Source: Magnolia sinica
Taxonomy: Eukaryota > Streptophyta > Magnoliopsida > Magnoliales > Magnoliaceae
NCBI RefSeq assembly: GCF_029962835.1
Contig: NC_080577.1
Location: forward strand, 23,232,501-23,296,500
Direction: 5' to 3'
DNA: 64,000 nt
In this document: positions 36,294 to 47,545 of the stretch, one piece after another
How positions within the stretch are numbered: the first letter of the stretch is position 1
How the letters are laid out: each line of letters starts with the position of its first letter
Translations under genes and position numbers: made by a program
Notes under the pieces: model-generated
Databases searched by the model: none
What the model was told of the DNA's origin: nothing
The model's input: only the letters and a program-made list of their open reading frames with translations

Positions 36294-37062
36294 CTTAAGA
36301 AAATGAGACTGCATGAGCTTTTGTGCACATGCTCAGAAAATTCCTCATAGATCCTAAATTTAGGTAGTCTGCTTTTCGAGAAAGGAAATTATAGAACTAC
36401 CTTCGTAATGTGTATTATTTGTATGACATCCAACCTGTCAAACATTCACACCTAACATAATAATCACAAGGACGAAAAATCTTCCTGATTAAATTACTAG
36501 ATAAGTTGCGCTTGCATTTTGGTGTTTTTGAGTGGTGTTTTCTTTTTATGGTGTAGCTCACTCTTTTAAACATCATGGTGAATTACATCTATTGGATGGT
36601 TTGAATATCCTAAAGATACCAGAAGCACACCATCATTCTCCACTTTATTACTTTCGAAAGAAAAGTTCACATTGGGCATTATGTTAATTCCACTGCAAGC
36701 ACTTCCAGAACATTTCATTTCTTAGGGGCATTATTTGGTAAAATTTTAATTTGTGAGGATTTTTTACAGTAAAACCCTGTATGCAAATGGGTTGGTTGTC
36801 GATGGTTAGCAATCTCGATTGTACCTATTGCTTGACATTGCTCATACCAATATTGTCCATAAACAGAAAGGTTGTATTGGCTCAAAACGGGTTAATACGG
36901 GGCAATATTACCCTCAATCGGAAGTGGACCATATGATATGCCAAAACTGATTTTTAATCTTTGATCTACGGATCAACAAAAATGTAATATTTGGGCTATC
37001 GCCCAAGTTTGATTGGACAGCAAATGGTTTATACACAATATTTCATTTTATCTAATTTTTTT
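36294..37062. other. Intergenic DNA with a 'gatacg' repeat fragment
   Basis: No gene is seen. The part 36820-36985 ('gttgtattggctcaaaacgg', 'aatacggggcaatattaccc') is related to 55890-56020 ('ggctgtattggcctgtagat'), so it is a dispersed repeat of unknown class. Confidence 0.45.
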
Positions 37063-37200
37063 ATTTTTTATTTTACACACCTACCCACCCACCCACACCC
37101 CACTGAGCAAATGGTTTATGAGCAATGGGCACTAGAACACAGGACTTCAGTGTTGAAATGCAGAGCATCTACTACCGAGCCATGCGTCGAGAGACTACCC
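37063..37200 (-). mobile_element. tRNA-derived SINE copy, minus strand
   Basis: On the minus strand it has a box A-like block (GCATGGCTCGGTAGTAGATG), a box B-like block (CTGTGTTCTAGTGCCC), a GT-rich 3' part and an A/T-rich tail. It shares this layout with the copies at 307 and 8755. Confidence 0.6.
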
Positions 37201-37703
37201 AAATTTCATGTATAGTATAGGCTATAGACAGGATTAGACAAGAATAGTTTCATGTATAATATAAGAAGAATTTCATGTTCAAATGCCCTGATTCAACTGC
37301 ATTAGTAACAGATGCTTACTTATTCTGTGTTTTCGCAAGCACTTCCCTCATGAAAATAAGGATGAGTGGCAAAGATATTGTAGTTAGATACTTCAATTAC
37401 CCTGGGCCTGCAGCTAATAGAGGTCGAACTGGAGGGCGCCGTCGATCCCTGAATTTGGGAACAGAAGTGATCACCTACAACTGGTTGTACACAAAAAACA
37501 TATTTTCAATGGAAAATGCCTTGAAAAATGGGCTGTCGTTTAAATTTACCTACAGCCAGTCATTGGTGATGAGTCCACGTTTCGAAACCAATCCATCCAA
37601 ACAGCCTCCAAATCCTTGTGTGGCCCACTGAAAGAACCTCTATACATCAACTAGCTTGAGTTGACTACATGGCCTCTAATCAACACCACCATCACTGTCG
37701 CCG

Positions 37704-39301
37704 TCATCTATCAAAGAGTACAGGCATACAGTTCCGAAACAGATCATGCTTCGACAACCCAGCTATACCTTCCAGAATCTTGTGAATCTCCTCAGCTCTA
37801 GGGTGCGTCTTATCAGCTGAGTAGAACTGGTGAACTTTGTTATCAAACTGCACCCTGGCGTCTTCTGCACTCCCCGTTCCTTCAGCATCTTTTTCACCAT
37901 CCCCACATCATCCCACCTCCCACATTCGCTGTAGATATTTGCCAACATAACAGCATAACCCGCATTGTTTGGGTCAATCTCAAGCAGTTTCCAGACGGAG
38001 AATTCTGCCAACTCCATATTCCCATGGATCTTACTCCCATTAAGCAAAGAACCCCAAACGACCTCATCAGTCTCCATTTTCATCCCCCTTATAACTTCCA
38101 TGGCTTCCTCGAACTGTCCAACTCAACCAAGAAGGTCTATGACACACCCATAATGCTCAATCCGAGGCTCGATTCTATAATCGCGACTCATTGATTTGAA
38201 ATAGCTACAGCCTTCATTGACCAATCCTCCATGGGTACAAGCATTCAACAAACCCACAAAGGTGACCTCATCTGGCTCAACACCCACGTGTTCCGTCTCT
38301 TTAAAAATAGCAATTGCATTCTCACTTTGCCCATGGAGAGCAAGGCAGTTAATCATGGAATTCCATGATGTCAAACTTCTCTCAGGCATTTCATTGAACA
38401 CCCGTTTCGCCTCATTCAAGCTCCCACATTTTCCATATATGTCAAGGAGAGCATTCGCAATGAACGAGCTGGGGCCAATGTTGTTTTTGCAGATATATCC
38501 ATGTATCCATTTGCCAAGATAGAGCATGCCAAGGTGCGCACAAGCAGAGAGAGCGCATACAACGGTTATCTGAATGGGCCTCTCTTCACGGGTACCCACA
38601 AGGAGCATTCTTTGGAACAATGAGATTGCCTCGGAGAAAAGCCCGTTCTGTGCACACCCAGCAATCACAGCATTCCAAGATGGAACGTCCCTCAAAAGCA
38701 AAACAGCATCCCCCACCATACCAACTCTCGCATACCCAGAAACCATAGCTGTCCAGGACACAACATTCCCCTCAGACATTCCATCAAACACCCGGCGAGC
38801 GGTTTCAAGATCTGAATACTTCAAATACGAATCCACCAGTGCGGTCTGTACAACTGCATACCCATCGAAACCCGATTTCAAAATCTGGGTATGTACGGTC
38901 CTGATCTCATTGATAGAAGAACCATCAGAACAAGATTTCAGTACATGGGGGAAGATGAAATGATTGGGCCGAGGACAGTTCAGAGGGAGCATTCTGCTGT
39001 ATAAGAGGAGGGCCGATTGGGAATCGGACTGCGAGGCGTAGTCGGTGATCATGTCGGTGTATAGATAGATATTGGGGGAATCGAGATTATCAAAGATGAG
39101 GCGGGCGTAGCTGAGGTCGATGAGGGAGAGGATGGAGAATCGGACGAGCTTGAATGCGAAGAACTAGGTCTGGCCATGGCCCAGTGTTACAAGGTAGAAT
39201 TGGAGCTGTTTTAGATGGCTGAGATGGGTATATTTCTCAAGCAGAGATAGGATGTGTTGGTTGAGGCTTGGTTTTGATAGGTGTCCGTTGGAGGATGTCA
39301 T
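37704..39301 (-). pseudogene. E-subgroup pentatricopeptide repeat (PPR) gene, disabled
   Basis: The locus reads as one PLS-class PPR protein of about 530 codons, of the kind used for RNA processing or editing in organelles. The chosen start is the ATG at 39301-39299 (MTSSNGHLSKPSLNQHILSL). Degenerate PPR units follow, for example VQTALVDSYLKYSDLETARR, GNVVSWTAMVSGYARVGMVG and RSLTSWNSMINCLALHGQSE, then an E-type C-terminus (AGYAVMLANIYSECGRWDDV). There is no DYW domain. Three lesions are visible. A TAG sits after TLGHGQT at 39166-39164, where a CAG is likely, and a TGA sits after VIDLLG at 38125-38123, where a CGA is likely. Near 37850 the frame shifts after GCSLI and the conserved DNKVHQFYSADKTHPRAEEI continues in another frame, probably after a short deletion. 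From memory it resembles the Arabidopsis At1g33350 type. An assembly error at each site is possible but unlikely. Confidence 0.85.
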
Positions 39302-39397
39302 GGCAGTTAAGGATTTGAACGTCCTCTTTTGCTTTTTCCCGCTCTTTTTAACGGCCACAGGGAATTTGACGCAAACACCCTACCGTCTTACCGGGAC

Positions 39398-40440
39398 GCG
39401 GATTTATGTGAGTCACGGGTAACGTATTAGTGGGTCAGGCCCTGACCGTGGGCGCCATCTATATGTATTTGTTATATATCCACATCATCCATCCGTTTTG
39501 TCAGCTCATTTTAGTGCATGGTCCCAAAAATGAGGCAGATCCAAGACTAAGGTGAACCATATAGTAGGAATTGAATTCCCACCACTAAAAGCTTTCTGAG
39601 GTTAGAAAAGTTTTGGATCAAGCTGCTATTTGTGTGTTCCTTTCATTTACAGGTGTGACCTTATAAACAGGTTAGATAGCTAATAAACATTACTGTGGGC
39701 CCTAATAAGTTTTAAATGGCGGGCCTTCAGTTACTGTTTTGTGTGAAGTGGTCCACGTGAGAATTAGACTTGTTTTTTTTTTTGTTTGGACCATACTCTA
39801 AAATAAGACTGGAAGACGGATGGCCAATGTGGGTATGCAACACATACGTAGGGTGGGCCCTGGTCATCAAACCAGTACCAACTAAGCTGTTATTCTGGAC
39901 TCATCTAATCAGACTCGTATTGGGTCCTAGCCCCGCCCGGCTGGAAAAGGGCAGTAGCTTTGAGTGGCCACTGTGATGTATAGGTCTTATTCACACTGTC
40001 CATCTAATTTTTTTTCCTACGTGTGAACCCTAAAAATGAGGCAGATCCAAGGCTCAAGTGGACTACAAGATGGGGATCAAACTCTTATAGTAGAAAACTT
40101 CTTGGGCCAAGGTAGTTTTGGATTGAGCTGATATTTGTGTTTTCTCTTCATCCATAACTTTGTGAATAGACTGGATGGCAAATAAAAATCACCGTAGCCC
40201 TAGAAAAGGTTCAGAGGTGAGAATCATTATCACCTCTGCTTCCTAATCTACCTCATTTTTGGGCTTATCCCTTAAAATGATATGAAAAAATTAGATAGAT
40301 GGTGTGGATAAGATCTATACATTACGGTGGCCACTCATGGCTGCTGCCCGTTCCCAGCTGGAGACCGGCTGGGGTAGGACGCAATCGGCGTCCCATCTAA
40401 TCGTTTACATTCATCGAGATAGGCCCCACAGTCAGATCCT
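39398..40440. mobile_element. Outer fold-back element hosting another
   Basis: The left 'gtgggtcaggccctgaccgt' mirrors the right 'cacagtcagatcctgaccca'. The interior is complete up to 'ggtgggccctggtcatcaaa', and the right terminal part resumes after 40402. It is split by 39911-40393. The left terminus is the usual GGGACGCGGATT. Confidence 0.6.
39911..40393. mobile_element. Inner fold-back MULE-type MITE, perfect 9-bp duplication
   Basis: CATCTAATC occurs exactly at 39902-39910 and 40394-40402. The right end (reverse complement GGACGCCGATTGCGTCCTAC) mirrors the left AGACTCGTATTGGGTCCTAG. The next blocks (CCGCCCGGCTGGAAAAGGGC on the left, GCCCGTTCCCAGCTGGAGAC on the right) also pair. It is closely related to 24595-25122. 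Confidence 0.87.
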
Positions 40441-40485
40441 GACCCAACAAGCAGTTCGTACTCATCTAGTCCGCGCTCCCTTTTA

Positions 40486-40690
40486 GACTGGGAGCGGGCT
40501 TAGAGGTGAGGCCCCGACCATTGGGCCCACCGTGATGTATGTATTGTATATCCACTCCGTTCATCAGTTTTTCAGCTCATTTCAGTATATGGTCCAAAAA
40601 AAATAAAGCAGATCCAAATCTCAAGTGAACCACACCATAGTAAACAGGGTCATTGACCATTAAAAACTTTACCGTTGGGAATAAACGGTA
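40486..40690 (+). repeat. Left half of a fold-back element
   Basis: GGGAGCGGGCTTAGAGGTGA then 'ccaccgtgatgtatgtattg' and the left stem are present up to 'gaccattaaaaactttaccg'. No right arm follows. Confidence 0.55.
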
Positions 40691-41149
40691 AATAGTCCAA
40701 ATTCAACGAACTAAATAAAATGCTGACCATTGTTAAATGGGTGTGATTTTCATGGCTATGCTTCCTCCCAGCAGGTTCATCATTTTGAACGGTTTGGATT
40801 AATGACTGTGGTGGTTACATCTACCATGGTGAGACACCACTAACCGTCCATGGACATGCATGCGTGTTATGAGCATACATGCACCCCGGTTCAGACCGCC
40901 CAGATTGTGGACCCCAAAATAATTTCGATCCCAAGACACTAATATTCATAGTATAAATAAATACACTTCATCTTAACCGTCCATCTGACGGTTAGGATAT
41001 CCTTTCAATGGGACCCCAGGATAACAAAATTTGGACCCGTGAGCATGGTGGGTCCAACCCAGGTTTTAAAACATTGATTCGTACATGCAGTGTATGAAAC
41101 ACAACCCAAAAACGAGTGTCTCCAGTCGAATCTTTAGCTTATTTTTATT

Positions 41150-41290
41150 TTTATTTTTCTGGTTAGCTTGTTAGTACACAACCACTGTTAGCCACCCCCA
41201 CTAGGGATCCATACCAAATACCTCAAGTGTTGAAACGAGGTATCTCCACTCAGTCTACCAGATGAGCTATGGATCAGGGTATGAAATATC
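41150..41290 (-). mobile_element. tRNA-derived SINE copy, minus strand
   Basis: On the minus strand: 'gctcatctggtagactgagt' as box A region, then 'cgtttcaacacttgagg', 'gggggtggctaacagtggtt' and 'gtgtactaacaagctaacca', ending in an A/T-rich tail. A partial plus-strand copy lies just downstream. Confidence 0.6.
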
Positions 41291-41328
41291 ATATTTCAGT
41301 TTACTATTTTAATATTAAAAGGTACACT

Positions 41329-41425
41329 TGAGGTCTTGGTATCGATCCTAGTGGGGGTGGCTAACATGGAGTGTGTGTACTGACATGGGTGTGTACTAAC
41401 AAGCTAACCCAAAATAATAATAATA
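41329..41425 (+). mobile_element. Partial SINE copy, plus strand
   Basis: It shares 'gtgggggtggctaaca' and 'gtgtactaacaagctaaccc' with the neighbouring minus-strand copy and ends in an AAT-rich tail near 41410-41425. The pol III promoter half is missing. The two copies form an inverted pair. Confidence 0.55.
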
Positions 41426-41923
41426 TTAAAAGGTCTTATAATTTATTTATTTTATTTTAAAAACTTTTCGCAGCCTTTTAGCTAAGATGAAGTGTAACTT
41501 TTGTTCTTATCAGTTTAATATTCAATATATGGGCCATCAATTCACATGATATATTAAATTAATTTCTGGTGAAGTGCCTATTACCATAGCTTTCTCCTTT
41601 GTTTACGAGTATATTAAAAAAGATTATAGTCTGTTTAGCTATCCTTCTTAACATTTGTCTTGTGTTTATGAGTTATTTTTAAAGTTGATTATTGTGAAAT
41701 CATCTAAATATATTTGTAAGATCTTTTAATCCTGTGTTGGTAGATGCATCATGCACCAAACATCTCAACAGGTCTTTAATTGGCATTTTTCATCAATCAT
41801 GTGGCCCACCAGGCTAATGGAGAGATTTTCAAGCGAGGGTTTATTGTTGATGGGATGCCTCAGTGGTCTGGGTTACCAAATGGTGGGCCCCGGCTGTAGG
41901 TACCATGTGCACTGGCTAAGGGG

Positions 41924-42448
41924 GGAAATCGGATTGGGTACTGAGTTACTCAGTCAGCTCCTAACGTACTGAGTAAACTCAGTTGGGCCCACCTTGAATG
42001 TATGTGGTCTATTCTCGACGTCTATCTGTTTTTATATCTAATTTAAGGGGTTGAGCCGAAAATGAAACACATCCAAAGATCAAGTGGATCATACCACTGG
42101 AAACAGTGGGGATAATGATTTCCACTGTTGAAACCCTTCTAGGCCCCATGGTAATGTTTATTTGTCATCCAACCTTTGCATAAAATCATACATGCATGGA
42201 TGAAGGGAAAACACAAATATAAGTTTGATCAAAAACTTATGTGCCCCCAATAATTTTTCAACGGTAGACGTTCAGTTCAACTGTTTCCTATGGTGTGGTC
42301 CATTTGAAAATTGGATATGATTCATTTTTAAGCTCAAGCATAAATTTATCTAGTAAAACGGATTGACAAAGCAGATAAAATACATAAATCATGGTGGACC
42401 TCATAGAGTTTACTCAGTACTAGTGAGTTAGTAGGCAATCCGCATCCC
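41924..42448. mobile_element. Fold-back MITE, GGATTGSGTACTGAG subfamily
   Basis: The left GGAAATCGGATTGGGTACTG and the right end (reverse complement GGGATGCGGATTGCCTACTA) are inverted repeats, and both stems are complete. AAGGGG is present near both ends, but a G-run blurs the register, so I do not claim a clean 9-bp duplication. Confidence 0.7.
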
Positions 42449-42449
42449 A

Positions 42450-42884
42450 AGGGGACGCGGATTGCATACTAACACTATGGTGGCCAGTTGCTAGTAAATA
42501 GTGCAATGTGGGAACCACTGTAATGTATGTGTTTTATCCATGTCATCCATTCATTTTTCCAACTCATTTTAGGGCATGAGCCTAAAATTGAGGCAGATTC
42601 AAATCTCAATGGGACCACATTACAAGAGACAGTGGTGTAAAAACTTCCTGCTAGCCACAAAATTTTGGGATCAAGCTGAAATATGTGTTTTCCGATGTGA
42701 CCTTATCAACATGTGATGGCAAGTAGACGTTACAGTGGGCCATAGGAAGTTTTTAATTGTGAAAGTTAAGTCACCACTGTGTTTTACGTGGTGTGATTCA
42801 TTTGAGATTTGAATATGCCTCGTTTGGGTTCATGTCCTAAAATGAGATGGTAAAATGGATGGACAGCTGGATGTACCATATACC
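42450..42884. mobile_element. Fold-back element abutting the previous one, right end lost
   Basis: It starts GGGGACGCGGATTGCATACT only a few bases after the preceding element. Both stems are present up to 'aaaatggatggacagctgga', where a hAT-like element is inserted at 42885. Confidence 0.6.
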
Positions 42885-43762
42885 TTGGGTTGTACACTAA
42901 CTGGGCTAGCTCGGTTAGCTCGCTCGACTCAGACTCGAAAAAGCTTGATTTGACTCGGTTCAAAGCTGAGTTCGAGCCGAGTCGAGCTGATTTTTTGAAC
43001 TTGAAAATGAGTTCGAGTAGGCCCCAACTCGACTCGACTCGGATCGAATCCAACTTGATCTCTAGATTAACTGCAGCTTCTGCTGTCTTTGGTTGGAAAT
43101 AAAGAGTTACACATCTTTGATATATAAACAACTTTAGTTTGCTTTTCCTAAACCGTGGTATTGTTTCAGTCTTGTTTTGGACACCAGACCAAGGGCCAAT
43201 GGCATGTATTTTATTTCCATTGAACAAGTCTTCTTGTTTATTGGTTTGATGCTCCATTTGTTTTTTGGAAGCGGATTAGCTGGTGTACCTCATTTGAACT
43301 CGGATCGAACCAGTTTGGTGACTCAATTACTTTGCCATTGATGTTGCTCACCAACTGTTTGATAAAATGACTCAACCAAATGTGACCGGTGGCAATGAAG
43401 GTTTGGCCGGTGGTAAGCAAGGTATGTACATTAAACAAGTACCTTTTTTCTCTTTGTTTTATTTGTTTTTTATTTTTTATGTTACCTAAAATGTGTTTGA
43501 TAAAATACCTGTAGAAACATTGCCTTTGTTTGTAAAACAGTGGTGTTTTGAAGTTGCAGTTCAGGTGTTTATAGAAATGCTTCAATGGCAACTCGGATCG
43601 ATCTTGGCTCGAACTTAGCCCAAGCTACTGATGGAACCGAGCCGAGCTGGCCAATCAAGCTTGAGGACCAAGTTGAGCTGAGTTCGAGTTAAGGTCAGCC
43701 AGTGTTCGAACCGAGTCGAGCTAAGGACAACTCGACTCAGTTCGACTTGATGTACACCCCTA
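42885..43762. mobile_element. Non-autonomous hAT-like element, perfect 8-bp duplication
   Basis: CATATACC flanks it exactly at 42877-42884 and 43763-43770. The ends read TTGGGTTGTACAC on the left and, reverse-complemented, TAGGGGTGTACATC on the right. The interior is rich in CGACTCG/GAGTCGAG words, as in the other members. Short ORFs inside match no transposase. Inside it at 43267-43293 lies a stray terminus of the fold-back family. Confidence 0.85.
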
Positions 43763-43789
43763 CATATACCACTCATCTGGATGGTGTGT

Positions 43790-44346
43790 TGACCTCACTA
43801 GGTTCTATAGTCCCATCATGAGGTATGTGTTATATTCAAACTGTCCGTTCATTTCGTAAGCTTGTTATGAGGCTTAAGCTAAAAAATAAGATGATTCAAA
43901 GATTAAGTGGACCACACTGAAAAAAGCAGTGGGGACTAAACGTCTACCATTGAAACCCTTTTGGGTCTCATAGAAATTTTGGATCAATATTATAATTTTT
44001 TTTCCTATTCATCCAGGTATGCATGACATTATGAACAGATTGGAGGGAAATTAAAACGTTACGGCAGGCCTGCGAATGTTTTAACAATGAAAATCATCAT
44101 CTCCTTCTATTTGTGGTGGTCCACTCGGGCTTTTGATATAACTCATTTTTGGGCTCAAGCCCTATAATGATATTGCCAAATGCATGAACAGTTTAGATAT
44201 AATAAATACATCATTGTGGAGCTCATATAACTTTAATCTCCTTTGAACCGTCTGTACAACTTGGAACTCAAGGAGCGCCAGCGCTTGTCTTGGCACGACA
44301 CGTACCCACACCAGGTGGTATGTGGTACACCAGCCAATCCGCTTCC
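43790..44346. repeat. Fold-back element with right terminus
   Basis: The arms 'tatagtcccatcatgaggta' and 'aatacatcattgtggagctc' pair, and the right end is 'gtacaccagccaatccgctt' then CC. A left partner for that terminus is not at its expected place but inside the neighbouring hAT element (43267). Confidence 0.55.
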
Positions 44347-44449
44347 AGATAAAATACATTTACATACAGAAGTGCATAAAATAAAACACACCGTTACTGG
44401 CTATGTCAGTAAGCAATCTTAGTTGGGTCAAAAGACTTCAATATTGGTT

Positions 44450-44930
44450 GATCACATTGAGAAATGTCTAATTATTGATCTAGATCATCCATATTGTGGG
44501 GTCCATCTTTTATTGCACATCTCTTCTAAAAACCACTTTGTTAAAATGTTTCAAACCATCCAATCACCGTCTAGGAAGATGGACGGTCCATATTGATCAG
44601 AAATAAATAAATAAATAAACAACGTTTGTGCCAATGAATCTCACCAGTGGTCATCTTTGATTATCAATCCCTTACAATGTGTCACTTTAGTCGGATAGGC
44701 TACCTAACAAAATGTCTAGGAAAATGGACAACTCATATTAACAACGATAGAAAAAGTCCGACCATTGATTTGCCGGTCGACGGTCTACCAATACCTTTGA
44801 TTGCCCATCCCTTTTAAAAGTCTCTTGGATCAGTTGATCATGACCATTCAATTAATGACTAGGAAAATAGACAGCTCTATATCAATTATAGTAAAGTAAG
44901 TCTAATCTTTGATTTAGATGGTCCATGACA
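44450..44930. repeat. Degenerate tandem repeat, about 144-bp unit, three copies
   Basis: The landmark CTAGGAARATGGAC-like word recurs at 44571, 44716 and 44859, spaced 145 and 143 bp. Neighbouring words (ATTGATTT.GAT, TTTGATTA/TGCCCATCCCTT) recur in the same order. No gene is seen. Confidence 0.65.
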
Positions 44931-45654
44931 TAGGGGCCTGCCTTTAAATGTCACCTTTGAGAAGAGAAGCTGAAAGGGATGTGACCGTGGCTGTAGATGA
45001 GTTGTGGAAGTTGGAGAAGAGAATAGGAAATAGTGGGAAAGGGTGTTGGGGCCGTTTGAACACATCCTCAAAGGGGATTTAAATTTTTGACAGCTTAATG
45101 CTGTCTTGAGCCAAACTCTATATTGTGTTATATGTTTGGATGCACTTTTGTGGGCCTTCTTTGGTACCACAAATCAAAATGAATGGTAAAAAACCCACTC
45201 GCTAAAAATCATTTTCAGCTGGTCAATGGAAATTAATCTCAGTAAGAAAATAAAAAATTAAAAATTAAAAATTAAAATAAAATTAAAAAAAATTTAAAGA
45301 TTTGTAAAAATCCCTTTTGTGGAAGATACGGCCAAACTGGCCGTTAAGAAGAGTTCTAAAATTGTAATTAGAATATATGTTATGAACAACTAATCTTTAC
45401 ATGATGCATTCCATTGTAATTGATTCTCTCCTCAGATGTATTATTCACTGTAAAGTGGCCTAAAAAGATTAAACAAACAGCCACATGCATGAAAAGAATG
45501 CCCCCACACATTTTTCATCCAAAAAGGTTGTGCCTTATGTTGTGGTACCTTCTTCCAAATAAGTAAACTAACCCTGGTGATCCCAGTTTTCTAGTTACCG
45601 AGAAATTAGAAAAGAAAAATGGTCCAAAAAATCAAAATAACCCATCTACCTTGA
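44931..45654. other. Intergenic DNA, no gene
   Basis: I see no coding pattern beyond short chance frames. Near 45240-45300 an A-rich 'aaaattaaaaattaaa' tract occurs. Confidence 0.5.
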
Positions 45655-45752
45655 GTTTGAAAAATACTATGTACAGAAATGTGTACTTGAACCCATGACC
45701 TTAGTCTTGAAAGTCTTGTGAGATTACCACTAAGCCATGAATAAGGACCCTA
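45655..45752 (-). mobile_element. tRNA-derived SINE copy, minus strand
   Basis: On the minus strand the box A-like ATGGCTTAGTGGTAATCTC and the box B-like GGGTTCAAGTAC are clearer than in the other copies. The 3' part is short. Confidence 0.55.
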
Positions 45753-46029
45753 ATGCCATTAGATTAATATTTTACAAAAACGCTACAAAACTTTTTAACA
45801 ATCAGCAATTTTTGTAAGAGTACGGTACCAAATAGTCACTCCTCTCTCATTGGGTGTTTAGATCATAAATTACTTTGGATAAGCTACTTATGCTATAAGT
45901 AGCTTATCTTGGTTTCAACTTAATTAGTCAATACATATATTTGGTAATTAGCATACCTATAATAAAAAAGTAGAAAAGTATGTTTGGTTTCCAACATCAT
46001 AATCAAGTATCCCTCAAGTTTGTTTGGTC

Positions 46030-47545
46030 CCCCTAGCATCTAACATCCATCATATGGGGCCAACCTTTGATGTGACCCATTCATTGTATGAGCCTCACAT
46101 TTGATGTGGGTCGTCCATCATATGTGGCCCACCTTGGATTTGGGCCATTTATTATTATGGCCCAACATTTAATGTGCACCATTCATTATGTGGGGTCCAC
46201 TTTTAATGTTTCCATCCATCAAGTGGGGCCCACCTTCAATATCTACCACCCATCCTATGGAGCCCACCTTTAATGTAGATCATCCATCATGTGGGCCCCA
46301 CCTTTGACGTGAGTCATCCATCATGCAGGGCTAGACTTGGATATGAGCCACTCATTATTAGGGTTGAACTTTGATGTTGATTGTCCATCATATAGGGCTC
46401 GCCTTAATGTGTGTTGTCCATCATGCAGGGCCTGCCTTGGATATGGGTCACTAGGGCTGAAAGTCGGGCAGGTTCGTGCTCAACTCTAACCCAACCCAAG
46501 GTTCTTGTTCCTCAACCCAACCCAACCCAACCCAACCCCAGGTTGGGAATTCTCAACCCAAGCAGGTTCGGTTCGGTTCGGTTGGTCGGGTGGATACATG
46601 CTAATATTTTAATAACTGCATTAATTTATTATATTTTAATACATATCTTATTTTTTATATTTATGATTTTATTAATTATATATGTAGTTATTTATCGTAA
46701 AAAACTTCATTTATTCTAAACAAACAAGCTAAAATATCGGACAACTACTCATTTAAAAGTCGTGTTGTGTAGCACACAATCTATTTGGGAGAGAGAAATC
46801 CAATATTTCTTGTTAGCTTGAGTCATCAAAAATGATGTGGACCAATGAGACTCGACAACATCAGAATTTCCTATGTCTTCAACACATACGATCCACACTA
46901 AATTATAATTTATAAGTAACTTATATATTGAACAGGTTCAGGTTGGGTCGGGCAATCCAAGACCTCAACCCGAACCTGACCCAAGATTTATCGGGTTGGT
47001 GTTTGTATAGCCCATGCCTGAGATCGGACTCGATACATCTTGCCCAATCCCAACCTAATGTCGGGTCGGTCACGGGTTGGTCGGGTTCAACCAGCCCAAC
47101 TTTCAGCCCTATGGGTCACTCATCATTAGGGTTGACCTTTGATGTAGACCTTCCAACGTGTGGGGCCCACCATTATTAATTGTCCATCATGTGGAGCCCA
47201 CCTTTGATGTGGACTATCCATCATGTAGGCCCTACCTTCAATGTGGGTTGCCCATCATGCAGGGCTCGCCTTGGACATGTCATTTAGGGGCCGACCTTAG
47301 GTGTGGACTGTCCATCATGTGGGGCCACCTCAATATGGTCATCCATCAAGTGGGGTCCAACTTTAATGTCCACTACCCATCATGTGGAGCTTGCCTTTGA
47401 TGTGGACCGTCCATCATGTAGGCCCGACCTTTGAAGTGGGTCGTCCATCATACCAGCTCATTTTGGATGTTGCCCAACCTTTGATGTGGACCATCCATAT
47501 GTGGGCCTCCACCACATGAGGCCTCCTTTGATATGGACTGTGAGA
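46030..47545. repeat. Degenerate minisatellite, about 34-bp unit
   Basis: Units of the type CATCATGTGGGGCCCACC then TTTGATGTGGACCATC recur throughout on both sides of the hAT insertion at 46452-47111. Roughly 25 diverged units remain by eye. Short open frames here are repeat artefacts. Confidence 0.85.
46452..47111. mobile_element. Non-autonomous hAT-like element, perfect 8-bp duplication
   Basis: TGGGTCAC flanks it exactly at 46444-46451 and 47112-47119. The termini TAGGGCTGAAAGTCGGGC and (reverse complement) TAGGGCTGAAAGTTGGGC are inverted repeats and resemble the start of maize Ac/Ds ends (CAGGG-TGAAA). The interior is rich in AACCCAACCC and GGGTTGGGTCGG words. No transposase is encoded. 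Confidence 0.88.

Noticed and set aside
37275-37631. 118-codon plus-strand frame
   Set aside because: No family match, no promoter or splice evidence, and composition like non-coding DNA.
41924-42450. Clean 9-bp target duplication for this fold-back copy
   Set aside because: AAGGGG occurs at both ends, but a G-run makes the register ambiguous and no exact 9-bp match can be placed.
44931-45180. Possible coding exon (94-codon minus-strand frame at 44886-45170)
   Set aside because: No recognisable domain, and it starts inside the 144-bp tandem repeat.
46030-47545. CRISPR-like regular repeats
   Set aside because: The repeats are diverged head-to-tail minisatellite units without unique spacers, in a plant nuclear setting.
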